Source of the DNA: a virus
DNA: 34,745 bases
Direction: 5' to 3' (one strand)
IMG/VR virus record: IMGVR_UViG_3300022200_000178
Span: 1-34,745 of that record
Shown here: one piece after another, positions 1-8,700 of the stretch
Numbering within the stretch: the first letter of the stretch is position 1
Layout of the letters: every line of letters starts with the position of its first letter
Made by a program: the position numbers and the translations under genes
Notes under the pieces: model-generated
Told to the model about the DNA's origin: nothing
Databases searched by the model: none
Seen by the model: the letters and a program-made list of their open reading frames with translations, nothing else

Positions 1-177
1 AACTTTAATTTGGACTTGGCTCCCGGTGAGTACGTAGAGATGATATGGTCGTCTGATAATATAGACGCCGCTCTTAACTCCGAAACCGCAACTAGCCCCC
101 ATCCGGGGGTTGCTTCTGCTGTAGTAACTATTAACTTTATTTCGGCGCTACCTGAAACGCGCCCAACACCTCCGTAG
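1..177 (+). CDS. 3' end of a virion/tail protein (partial)
   Basis: The reading frame is open from the first base and ends with TAG at 175-177, giving 58 residues of a C-terminus that begins outside the window. The segment contains GEYVEMIWSS, then a hydrophobic stretch around SAVVTINFIS, and ends in a Pro/Thr-rich tail. Alternating beta-type residues like these are common in the C-terminal domains of phage decoration, fibre or neck proteins. No family can be named from 58 residues. It ends 8 bases before the next start, in the same direction as the virion genes that follow, so it belongs to the same structural operon. That it is coding is fairly secure. Its role is inferred from position only. 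Confidence 0.7.
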   Translation, partial: NFNLDLAPGEYVEMIWSSDNIDAALNSETATSPHPGVASAVVTINFISALPETRPTPP

Positions 178-185
178 GTGGGATT

Positions 186-1652
186 ATGCCAGTTTTTAAC
201 GCAGACATATTGACTAGAGACCCTATTCGCGGTGGCGCTGTTAATGCGGCGGGCTTAACTTCTCTACAAGGTATAAATCCTGCTCAAATTGCAGCAAAAA
301 AGGCAGCAGAAGAAGCAGCAAAAGCAGGCGCCGCTAAATTTGGGTTAGGGACTTTACTGCAAGGTCTTGGTCCGGCTTATGGTTTTTACTCAGTTCTTGA
401 TGCTCTAGGTTTTTTTGATGGTAGTGGGCTAGAAGAAACCCCAATGACCCCCGAAGAAAGGGCGAAGTTTGAGGCGGAGAGCCGGTTAGCGTTAGCTTCT
501 AGTGGGCTAGCAGAGGGCGGTGAAGGTGCGTACGAAACACTTATAGATGCCGTTACTCAAGCGGCGCAAACAGGGTTGTTATCTAAAGAAGATATAGGCG
601 TAGCCGGTACATGGTATGACCCCGAAACTGGTGAAGAACTGCCTGACTTTGATCCCAAAACTGGTAAGGGTATGGGCACTCTATTCCCTATTTTTGAGCC
701 TAGCCCAGTGCAAACTGAGGCCGGTGGTGGCGGTGGCGGTGGAGACACAGCAGCGAGTAGTGAAGCAGCCAGTGCGGCTAGTAGTCAAACAGATACCGGT
801 ATTGCGGGAACCGATGAAGACGATTTTGGAAACGTAGAAATTGTAGGCAGGCAATTATACGAGGCTATCGGTGCTGAAAAAGACCCAGCTCTTAAAGACG
901 CTTTGATTAGAGAGTACGAAAGCTATACGGGACAAAAATATGACCCCACCAGCGATCCAACAGCTTCAAAAGCTACCGACCAAAAAATATACGGAACTAC
1001 TACAGATACAACTGCTACAACAAGCTCAGGTGTCGATGATACCAGCCTAAACTTGCCTACTGTTTTGTACTTACCAGACTTTGGCGGCACAAGCACTACT
1101 GGTACTTTAACCCTACCTACTTCTACAACAGGTACAGGAACCACAGGTACAGGAACCACAGGTACAGGAACCACAGGTACAGGAACCACAGGTACAGGGA
1201 CCACAGGTACAGGGACCACAGGTACAGGAACAACAAACATCGGAGGTACGGGTGGTGGGTTAAGCACTGGTACGGGTACTGGTGATGGGGCGGGTGAAGG
1301 TACTGGTACGGGTACTGGAACAGGTAGTGGTGATGGAGCAGGTGACGGTTCTGGTACTGGGGATGGTACTGGTGAAGGTGCGGGTGCGGGTGAAGGTGAA
1401 GCAGGTGCTGAAGAAGCGGCAAACCTAATAAACCAAGGTATGCGCGGCGTGGCTACAGAAAAAGCCGGTGTTGCTGATATAGCAGCGTTATACGACCCAA
1501 GTCTGTCTCTTGCTGAAAATATGGCGCGGATGCTAGGCAAGAAGAAAAGCGAACAAGCTGATGCAGTAGATAGCGCACTTATGTACGGTGGTGGTATAGT
1601 ACAACCCATTGATTTAAATGACGAAATATTAAGAATTTTAGAGGGACGCTAA
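186..1652 (+). CDS. low-complexity Gly/Thr-rich structural protein
   Basis: This gene encodes 488 residues. The N-terminal ~75 residues include an Ala/Lys-rich helix and a hydrophobic stretch (LGTLLQGLGPAYGFYSVLDAL). Then come an acidic region, a poly-Gly run near residue 180, and a long Gly/Thr tract. In that tract the DNA is a 15-bp tandem repeat encoding TGTGT-type pentapeptides (1128-1232), followed by GTG/GDG/GEG repeats up to about residue 410. The last ~75 residues look globular and end in a helix-rich segment. It lies first in a run of five same-strand genes and ends two bases before the next start. I do not recognise a named family. Position and composition suggest a virion or ejection-associated protein. 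Repeat number probably varies between relatives. Confidence 0.75.
   Translation: MPVFNADILTRDPIRGGAVNAAGLTSLQGINPAQIAAKKAAEEAAKAGAAKFGLGTLLQGLGPAYGFYSVLDALGFFDGSGLEETPMTPEERAKFEAESRLALASSGLAEGGEGAYETLIDAVTQAAQTGLLSKEDIGVAGTWYDPETGEELPDFDPKTGKGMGTLFPIFEPSPVQTEAGGGGGGGDTAASSEAASAASSQTDTGIAGTDEDDFGNVEIVGRQLYEAIGAEKDPALKDALIREYESYTGQKYDPTSDPTASKATDQKIYGTTTDTTATTSSGVDDTSLNLPTVLYLPDFGGTSTTGTLTLPTSTTGTGTTGTGTTGTGTTGTGTTGTGTTGTGTTGTGTTNIGGTGGGLSTGTGTGDGAGEGTGTGTGTGSGDGAGDGSGTGDGTGEGAGAGEGEAGAEEAANLINQGMRGVATEKAGVADIAALYDPSLSLAENMARMLGKKKSEQADAVDSALMYGGGIVQPIDLNDEILRILEGR
1128..1232 (+). repeat. 15-bp tandem repeat, seven units, inside a CDS
   Basis: The unit ACAGGTACAGGAACC starts at 1128, 1143, 1158, 1173, 1188, 1203 and 1218. 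Single-base drift occurs in the later units (GGGACC at two, and AACAA at the end). It is in frame and encodes repeats of T-G-T-G-T. Units are near identical at DNA level, which suggests recent expansion by slippage or unequal recombination. Confidence 0.95.
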
Positions 1653-1654
1653 CG

Positions 1655-2980
1655 ATGTCTTGGTTTACAAATTTACTTAAAGATCGTTATACCACCGTAA
1701 GTAGCGGTGTTGGCCCTACTCAACCAAGACTTGACTTGGGGAACATAGCCAAAGATATAGGTGTTGCTGGCGCCCTTTACGGCATAATAAACCCTAATGA
1801 TTCCAGTGGGTTAGCTAATTTCTTTGGTACTGGCGGTCGCCAGCAGCCGGTAGGGTACACAGGCGGAATACCTAACTACACTGCTACTAGAGAGCTAGCC
1901 CCTAATGCTTTTGCACAAACTTATACTACCCCTACTGGAGAGCTTGCACCCCGTCGTCCCGGTGCTGCGGGCCGTAGATACTTTACGGATACTGCGTTTA
2001 CTCAATCTACTACTACTCCTTTTATGGGTATTACGGCAGAGCAAATAGCCGCTCAAAACCAAGCTGCTCAAGAAGAACGAGACCTTTTTGAAACCCTTTT
2101 AGGTTCGGCAGCAACCCAACGAGAAACACAGGCGGCGGAACAAGCGGCGGCTCAACAATTAGCTGCTCAACAATTAGCTGCTCAACAATTAGCTGCTCAA
2201 CAATTAGCTGCTCAACAATTAGCTGCTCAACAAGCGGCGGCAGCGGCAGCGGCAGCGGCAGCGGCGGCCCAACAAGCAACTACGGGTACAACCGGCACAG
2301 CAACTACGGGTACAACCGGCACGCAACCTACTACCCGACAGCGTTTTACTGAGATTTTAGACACACAAATAGACGCCTCGGACGGCCTTGATATGGGTGA
2401 GCAACAACTAATTGCGGATTCCATTACCGAAGGTGCGTTTGGTATAGACGAAATAGCGCAGCGTTACGGCGCGCAGCCTATAGATGTAGTAGAAGGATTG
2501 TTACGCGGCGGTTTCCAAACACCAGAAGAAATAGTGGGTCTGTACGACACTGCTGGTTTTGACGAGCCTATGCTTGTAGCTACTTTGCTAGAACAAGGCA
2601 AAACTACACCAGAAGAAGTCGCTGCGTACTACAAAGACCATCCTGTATACGGCGGTATTACACCAGAGCAAGTAATCCAAGAGTTCCGTAAGCGTGGCGG
2701 CACCCGATTTGCCCGAGGCGGTAACATAAATGGCTACTACTTAGGCGGCCCCACAGATGGTATGGCAGACCAAATTCCTGCTACAATCAACAACATAGAG
2801 CCTGCCCGGCTTAGCGATGGGGAGTTTGTAATACCCGCCGATGTCGTAAGTCATCTAGGTAACGGCAATTCAGATGCAGGGGCACAAAACCTGTACAGCA
2901 TGATGGAAAGGGTGCGCCGAGACCGCACCGGCAACCCCAAACAGGGCAAGCAAATTGACCCTAACAAATACTTAGCGTAG
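1655..2980 (+). CDS. repeat-rich structural protein with Gly-rich C-terminal domain
   Basis: This gene encodes 441 residues. An N-terminal region of ~150 residues is followed by five AQQLA pentapeptides, a run of about a dozen alanines and a Thr/Gly linker. A helical domain (about residues 230-350) has several repeats of the type 'TPEEV/ITPEQV'. The C-terminus carries RFARGGNINGYYLGGPTDGM and then LSDGEFVIPADVVSHLGNG. I have the impression that this C-terminal pattern is common in uncultured marine phage structural genes, but no function is known to me. The gene starts two bases after the previous stop (TAACGATG) and is followed by the next gene 10 bases later, so the virion genes are probably co-translated. 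A minor virion or tail-assembly protein is the best guess. Confidence 0.75.
   Translation: MSWFTNLLKDRYTTVSSGVGPTQPRLDLGNIAKDIGVAGALYGIINPNDSSGLANFFGTGGRQQPVGYTGGIPNYTATRELAPNAFAQTYTTPTGELAPRRPGAAGRRYFTDTAFTQSTTTPFMGITAEQIAAQNQAAQEERDLFETLLGSAATQRETQAAEQAAAQQLAAQQLAAQQLAAQQLAAQQLAAQQAAAAAAAAAAAAQQATTGTTGTATTGTTGTQPTTRQRFTEILDTQIDASDGLDMGEQQLIADSITEGAFGIDEIAQRYGAQPIDVVEGLLRGGFQTPEEIVGLYDTAGFDEPMLVATLLEQGKTTPEEVAAYYKDHPVYGGITPEQVIQEFRKRGGTRFARGGNINGYYLGGPTDGMADQIPATINNIEPARLSDGEFVIPADVVSHLGNGNSDAGAQNLYSMMERVRRDRTGNPKQGKQIDPNKYLA
2150..2224 (+). repeat. 15-bp tandem repeat, five units, inside a CDS
   Basis: The unit GCTCAACAATTAGCT starts at 2150, 2165, 2180, 2195 and 2210, with a partial sixth unit at 2225. 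Each unit is identical and encodes AQQLA. It runs into a GCG/GCA alanine-codon tract (to about 2270). Perfect identity between units implies very recent expansion. Confidence 0.95.
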
Positions 2981-2990
2981 GTAAAAGACA

Positions 2991-3791
2991 ATGGCTGATA
3001 CTAATACAATGCGGGCAGAAGAGTCCTCGTTATCCAGTTGGGCTGGCCCTTATGTAACCGAGATGCTGGGTCGAGGCCAAGCGCTGGCGGGGTTGCCATA
3101 TCAAGCATATATGGGTCCTTTGACCGCCGGTCCATCTGAGCTACAAACCCAAGCTTTTCAAGGACTTGGTGCGCTTAATATACCTACTGCGGCGCAAACT
3201 ACCTACGACCCCGCTTCTTTTACTGCGGCGGGTGCGGCTCAACAGTACATGTCCCCCTACCTACAAGCCGCGCTTGAACCCCAGATTGCAGAGGCCCAAC
3301 GCCAAGCAGAAATACAACGGGTGCAAACTGCAAGTAGGCTGGGCAGGGCGGGTGCTTACGGTGGTGGGCGCCAAGCTATTATGGAAGCGGAAGGACAGCG
3401 CAACCTTCTTAGAAATCTTGCCGATATTACAGGCAGAGGTTACCAGACTGCGTTTGAACAAGCCCAGCAGCAATTTAACGCAGAACAAGCCCGTCAAATG
3501 GCGGCAGCAGGACAGGCTCAACGCTACGGCTTAGACGTATTAGGTGCGCAACGTACGGGTGGTGAGCTACAAAGAGCAATCGAGCAGCAGGGTATTGGAG
3601 CGGACATCGCACAGTTCGAGCAGGAGCGAGACTACCCATATAAGCAAGTCCAGTTTATGCAGTCATTGCTACAGGGGCTACCGCTTGAAACTCAAAGCTA
3701 TACGTACTACGAGCCTAGTGGTCTGCAAAGTTTAGCGGCTGGTGGAAGGGACATACTGAGCATACTCGACCTGCTGTCTGGTAGAGCATAG
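2991..3791 (+). CDS. Ala/Gln-rich virion or ejection protein
   Basis: This gene encodes 266 residues. The N-terminus contains SSWAGPYVTEMLGRGQAL and YQAYMGPLTAGPSELQTQAF. The middle is strongly helical and rich in Ala, Gln, Glu and Arg (about residues 85-215), with a Gly-rich turn (GRAGAYGGGRQA) between helices. The C-terminus ends in a short hydrophobic helix (DILSILDLLSG). The helical, Gln-rich composition and the position before two larger coiled-coil genes resemble the small internal or ejected proteins of podoviruses. This is an analogy, not a homology call. A start at 2991 is supported by its position 10 bases after the preceding stop. Confidence 0.7.
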   Translation: MADTNTMRAEESSLSSWAGPYVTEMLGRGQALAGLPYQAYMGPLTAGPSELQTQAFQGLGALNIPTAAQTTYDPASFTAAGAAQQYMSPYLQAALEPQIAEAQRQAEIQRVQTASRLGRAGAYGGGRQAIMEAEGQRNLLRNLADITGRGYQTAFEQAQQQFNAEQARQMAAAGQAQRYGLDVLGAQRTGGELQRAIEQQGIGADIAQFEQERDYPYKQVQFMQSLLQGLPLETQSYTYYEPSGLQSLAAGGRDILSILDLLSGRA

Positions 3792-3800
3792 GAGCATAAA

Positions 3801-5741
3801 ATGAACGGATTACAATCTTTAATGCAAGGTGCCCCTACACAGCCACAACCTACTCAAGCACCTGCTATGCCAGCACAAAACAATCCGCAAATGGCTGCGG
3901 CTATGGATGTAGTGGACAACGATCTGGATAAATTAAATCTCGATCCGCGCACCAAAGCGCTACTTAAGACACAGGAAGCTTTTGATCTTGTGCAGTCTGC
4001 GCAACGTGAACTGGCTATGAGCCAGCCGCAGCCTATGCCTCCTACTATTGAAGGTCAGCGCCAAATGCAAACAATGGAAGGAATTGCTGGAATACTACAA
4101 AGCCTACGCCCCGGTATGCAACAGCGTGGGCAACAAGTACAGCGTGCACAGGCACGTCAAATGATGGGTGGAGGGATTCCTGCTATGGCTGCCCCTAATA
4201 TGGCTCGTATGGCCGATGGTGGTATTGTTGGGTATCAAGAAGGCGGCCTTCTGAGTAAGCTACGAGAAGTAGACACTAGATTAAACGCCGCTGCGGATGC
4301 AGCTCAAAACGAGCGTATGGCACGTGGCCGCCGTTTGAGTGACTACAATGTCCTATCGAAGCCCTATGATGCGGCTATGAACATTATGTATGACACCGGT
4401 ATAGCAGGTGCATTGCAAAAGCTTACTGGCTACGAAAGCCAACTTAATAAGCCAGAAGAAAAAGACCCGATGGCTGAGCAGTTAAAGCGGTTCATGGAGC
4501 TTCAAGACCTATACAAAGCCCGCAAGGCAGCCGGTGCGGAGCAAGAAGAACTCCGTCGCATAGAACAAGAACTTCGATCTTATAGCGATATGGTACGCAA
4601 CATCGAGGCAGATGCTGCCCGTGCCCGTGCTGGTATGGCTATGGGCGGTCAGGTAAAAGGTTATGCAGAAGGCGATCTAGTTGAAAGTTATGATTATTTT
4701 AGCGACCCTAATCTTTATGTACCTACCGAAGTAGAACAGCCAGATGAAGCTATTCTTCGTTTTGCAAGAGAGCGAATGGGGCGAGACCCTGAAGCTGAAG
4801 CTCTTGCGGCAGGGCAAAGATTAAGAGAGCTAACTGGCGCTGAAGATTTAATGAAGCGGCGAGAAGAAGCAACAGCTAAGCTCGAAGCGCAGCGTGCCTC
4901 TAGATTTAGTCCTGAGATGGAACGTAGGCGTTTGCTACGTCAGGGGCTTGCAGGGTTAGCAGAAAAAGGACTAGGTGGTTTTGGTGCAGGTTATACGGCT
5001 GAAGAAGAAAGAATTGCGGGTGAAAAACTCTCCGCTGCGGAAGCCTCTGTTGCCGACATGGATAAGCTAATTGGTGAGTTACGCGATCTTGGCTTAAGTC
5101 AGTTTGAAGCTGAAAAACAAGCGCGTGATATGGTAGAAAGGGGTGTAGACCAAGGTTTATCTACCGCACAAGCAGTTCTAGCTTCTAGGCGCCAAGCAGA
5201 AACAGCCCTTGCCGATAGAGAAAGCAGGGAGCGTGTTGCGGAAATGCAAACAGCCGCTACTCTTGAATCAGCGCGTAGACCCACGGACTTTATGAATGAA
5301 ATAAATATCCGAGTAGACGCGCTGCAAGAGGCTGACCCCAGTTTGTCTGACATAGATGCTAGACGGCAAGCGCTTGAAGAACGAATTGAAGCGCAAACTA
5401 TGGCACAGTTAGCATTGTCAGGTATACGTGAAGAGTCATTAGAACTGGAAAGATTAAAAGCTGCGTATGCTGCGGCAGCGGACAAGCTAGCGCGTAGAGT
5501 TGACTTAATGTCCAATTCAGAAGCTTATAACAAGGCATTTGCCGAGGAAGTTCAGAAAATTTTACAAGACCTTGGAGGCTCGGCTGCGCCAACTGGAGCT
5601 GGGACTGGAGCTGGAGTAAATATTAGCGGCATAAACCCAAGGGCTATTCAAAGACTTAGAGATAACCCAACTGCGCAGAATAGAGCATTTTTTGACCAAG
5701 CATTTGGGGCAGGTAGTGCAGCGGCGGTTTTAGGCCAATAA
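3801..5741 (+). CDS. coiled-coil internal virion protein
   Basis: This gene encodes 646 residues. The first ~125 residues are rich in Pro, Gln and Met. Two Gly-rich segments follow, ARMADGGIVGYQEGGL near residue 135 and AMGGQVKGYAEGDLVE near residue 280. Long charged helices typical of coiled coils fill about 150-275 and 310-570. The C-terminus is a Gly-rich linker and a short domain. The next gene, for the giant protein, starts 10 bases downstream. The long helical structure and the pairing with a >2000-residue partner suggest an internal or ejected protein, as in podovirus ejection complexes. I know no specific family name for it. Confidence 0.7.
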   Translation: MNGLQSLMQGAPTQPQPTQAPAMPAQNNPQMAAAMDVVDNDLDKLNLDPRTKALLKTQEAFDLVQSAQRELAMSQPQPMPPTIEGQRQMQTMEGIAGILQSLRPGMQQRGQQVQRAQARQMMGGGIPAMAAPNMARMADGGIVGYQEGGLLSKLREVDTRLNAAADAAQNERMARGRRLSDYNVLSKPYDAAMNIMYDTGIAGALQKLTGYESQLNKPEEKDPMAEQLKRFMELQDLYKARKAAGAEQEELRRIEQELRSYSDMVRNIEADAARARAGMAMGGQVKGYAEGDLVESYDYFSDPNLYVPTEVEQPDEAILRFARERMGRDPEAEALAAGQRLRELTGAEDLMKRREEATAKLEAQRASRFSPEMERRRLLRQGLAGLAEKGLGGFGAGYTAEEERIAGEKLSAAEASVADMDKLIGELRDLGLSQFEAEKQARDMVERGVDQGLSTAQAVLASRRQAETALADRESRERVAEMQTAATLESARRPTDFMNEINIRVDALQEADPSLSDIDARRQALEERIEAQTMAQLALSGIREESLELERLKAAYAAAADKLARRVDLMSNSEAYNKAFAEEVQKILQDLGGSAAPTGAGTGAGVNISGINPRAIQRLRDNPTAQNRAFFDQAFGAGSAAAVLGQ

Positions 5742-5751
5742 GGGGCTACTA

Positions 5752-8700
5752 ATGGCGGAGCAAAATTTAAGGGAAGAAAATCCTTTCCTACAATATGTGA
5801 CGCCCGTTGCGGGCGATCTGGGTCTTACACAAGAGGACAACCCGTTTTTACAATACGTAGAACCCGCCGCCGAAGACAATCCGTTTTCACAGTATGTAGA
5901 AACCCCTGCGCCCGTCACTCCTGCGCCTGAACCTATTGCACCACAAGAAGTAGAATCAAATATATTCCGTGAAGCAGCGGATATTCCTTTGCAATTAGCG
6001 GGCGGTATTACTACTGGTGTTAAGATAGTCACTGACATATTTGGTGCGGACAATCCCGTATCGCGGTCTTTGGAAGGTGTCGAAGGGTATATAGATAGCC
6101 TATTATCTGCACAAGCAAAAGCCGATCAGCAAGAAGTCGCAAGGATAATGGCGGAAGCTGAAGACAAAGGGCTTGGTGCTAATGTCAATGCCGCTCTGCG
6201 TGCGCTAGCTACTTCTCCATTAGATTTCATTGCCCAAGGTGTGGGCACAGTTATACCCGCCGCCGCTGCCGCTATTCTTGGTGGTGGAGCAGGTGTAGTT
6301 ACGTATGGTATTGCTTCAGGCGTTGGTCTAATTAAGGGCGCTATATACGACGCTGTTAACGAAGAGATGCTGAAGCAAGGACTACCTGAAGCAGAAGCAG
6401 ACCGTATAGCAGATGCAGCACAAGCCTATACCGGTGATAACATAGACATGCTTGCCCTAGGTGGCGCACTGGGTTTCTTATCTAGTAGATTCGGTGTGCC
6501 CGAAGCATTCTTGAAAGGCAAAATAGGCCAAAAGCTCCTTGAATCTGGCGTCGAGAAAGGCGTTGCTAGAAGAATTGCGGAAGTGGCAGGGCGAGAAGCA
6601 GCGCCAGAAGCATTGCAAGCGGCGCAAGAAAGGTTTGCTCAAAACTTAGCATTACAACGTGAAGGTGTAGATGTTCCGCTTGGTCGTGGAGTAGCCGGAC
6701 AGGCTATATTGGAAGGCGCTATCGGTAGCATTATCGGTGGTGGTGTAGGTGCAGTTGAAGCGCGTGCTGCGGATACTATGCGTGCCGATCAGCGCGCTGG
6801 AAAAGTTCCAGAATGGGCGCCTGTCATACGGTCTCTAGCAAGGGCTGACCTAGCAAAACCTGAAGAAGAATTGTTTGCCCGACAAGAAGAAATACGTGCT
6901 CGATTTGGTGAAGACGCAGCTAACAACTATGCTCGTGTGCTAAATGGGCAAGAGATGGTGTTTGCGCAAGAAGAGGAAGTATTGCTGGGGCCGGGACAAA
7001 TAGAACCCGAAGCTGCGCCTGAAGCTGCGCCTGAAGCTGAGCCAGAATGGCTACCTGCTGTTAATGAAGAAATAGCAAAAGATTTAGGCAAATCTGAAGA
7101 AGAAATTGCTACAAAAATTGGCAAGATTTACGCTGACTATGGTCAACTGGCTGCTGCAACCTATGCTCGGGGTATACAAGGTATCCAAGGCACAGAGATG
7201 ATAGTACCCGCAGTGGCGGAAGAAGGACCCGTTGCTCCTATGCAGCGCGAAGAAATTCAAGCCGAAGCTGCACTTATGGCTGAGCGTGAGGCTGAGCAGG
7301 AGTCTATACAGGAAGCGACTAGTGAATGGCTTAACGAGCTAGAGCAGGAACAAGACGAAACTATACCTACAGAAGCTGAAGAAGATTTAGAGTTCCAAGA
7401 AGCAATAGAAGAAGCTTCAAAAACCACTGCTGGTATACAGCTAGGTACAATAACTGAAGAAGAGCTGGGGGACGAAGCAGTAGCACCTACTCTTGGTGAG
7501 CTTACCGAAGAAGAGCTAGGCACCTTGGGGGTAGACCCAGAAATAGGTGACATCAGTCAAGCAGAACAAGCACCTGCTGCCATTGAAGGCGAAACGCAAG
7601 AAGTTGCTGGCGTAAAAGCAGAGACTACGCAGCCCGTAGAAATACAAGAACAAACTTCGTTTTTAGAGCAGGAAGAAACCACTGCTAAGACTCGCGGACG
7701 CCCATCTTTAAAGCGCAAAACAGAAGTTCAGCAAAATCTAGATCGCATGCGAAAAGCGCAGGATAACCAGCGCAATGCTCAAAATCGTGCGTCTCAGAAG
7801 CTAACTACAACGCTAGAAACTGGTGAGCAAAAAATCCTAAAGAAAAAGCAATACGCTTCTTTATTCCCAACGATGGAAGAGTTTACTGCGTACGCAGAGA
7901 ACCCCCAAGATGCCTACGATACCGAGGTAAAAGGGCTTACTTTGTCTTACGCGTTAGAAGGCCTACCACAAGATCGAGCGCAACAGAAGGCGCAGCGGGA
8001 AGCAAACAAAAAGCAAACTGCGTTTAACCAGATAAACGACGAACTGCGCGCACTTTCAGTTAGGCGCGTAGAACAGCTAGCGGACGTTATAAACATAGCG
8101 GGTAACAAAAAACTAGAGGGTAAAGCTGCCCATACAGCAGCGGTAGAAGCACTACAAGACCCAAGAATTACCCCCGATGAGCTAGAACGTGCGAAGCAGT
8201 TGGCGAAAACCAAGAAGCCAAAAGAGCCTGCCGGAGCCATACCAGTACAAGAACTGAGAAAAGGTGACTTTGAGCCTCTTACTACTAGAGAAACTATCGA
8301 AGCCCCAATCGACGCGGCTGCTACTGCGGAACAAGCGGCAGATATTCTGATTAACGACACAACTCGCACTCCGTTTGAACGTGGGCTTGCACGTTTGTTG
8401 CGCCCTATACTTAGGCAAATAGGCACTGAGTTTGTAACCATCACAGACCTAAGCCAAGTGCCAGATAGCGTTCTGGAGTACTGGATAGACGAGGATGGGA
8501 ATCAGATTGCGGCTGGTATATATGAACCCGAAGAAAACGTTATTTACATTGACTCGGTTGAAGGACTAGACCCGAGGACCATCTTGCATGAAATGATTCA
8601 TGCGGTGAGCCTTAATGTCATAGACGCGGTTCAAAACGATATTGAAGTGTCTGCTGATGCAACGGCGGCTGTTAAAGAACTAGAACTGCTTATGGAGCGC

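Noticed and set aside
923-1609. Long Pro/Val-rich frame on the minus strand opposite the Gly/Thr repeat
   Set aside because: It mirrors the repeat of the real plus-strand gene, has no plausible context and would be antisense to a virion gene.
1128-2224. Tandem repeats as a CRISPR array
   Set aside because: The repeats are contiguous 15-bp units in frame inside genes, with no spacers and no cas genes.
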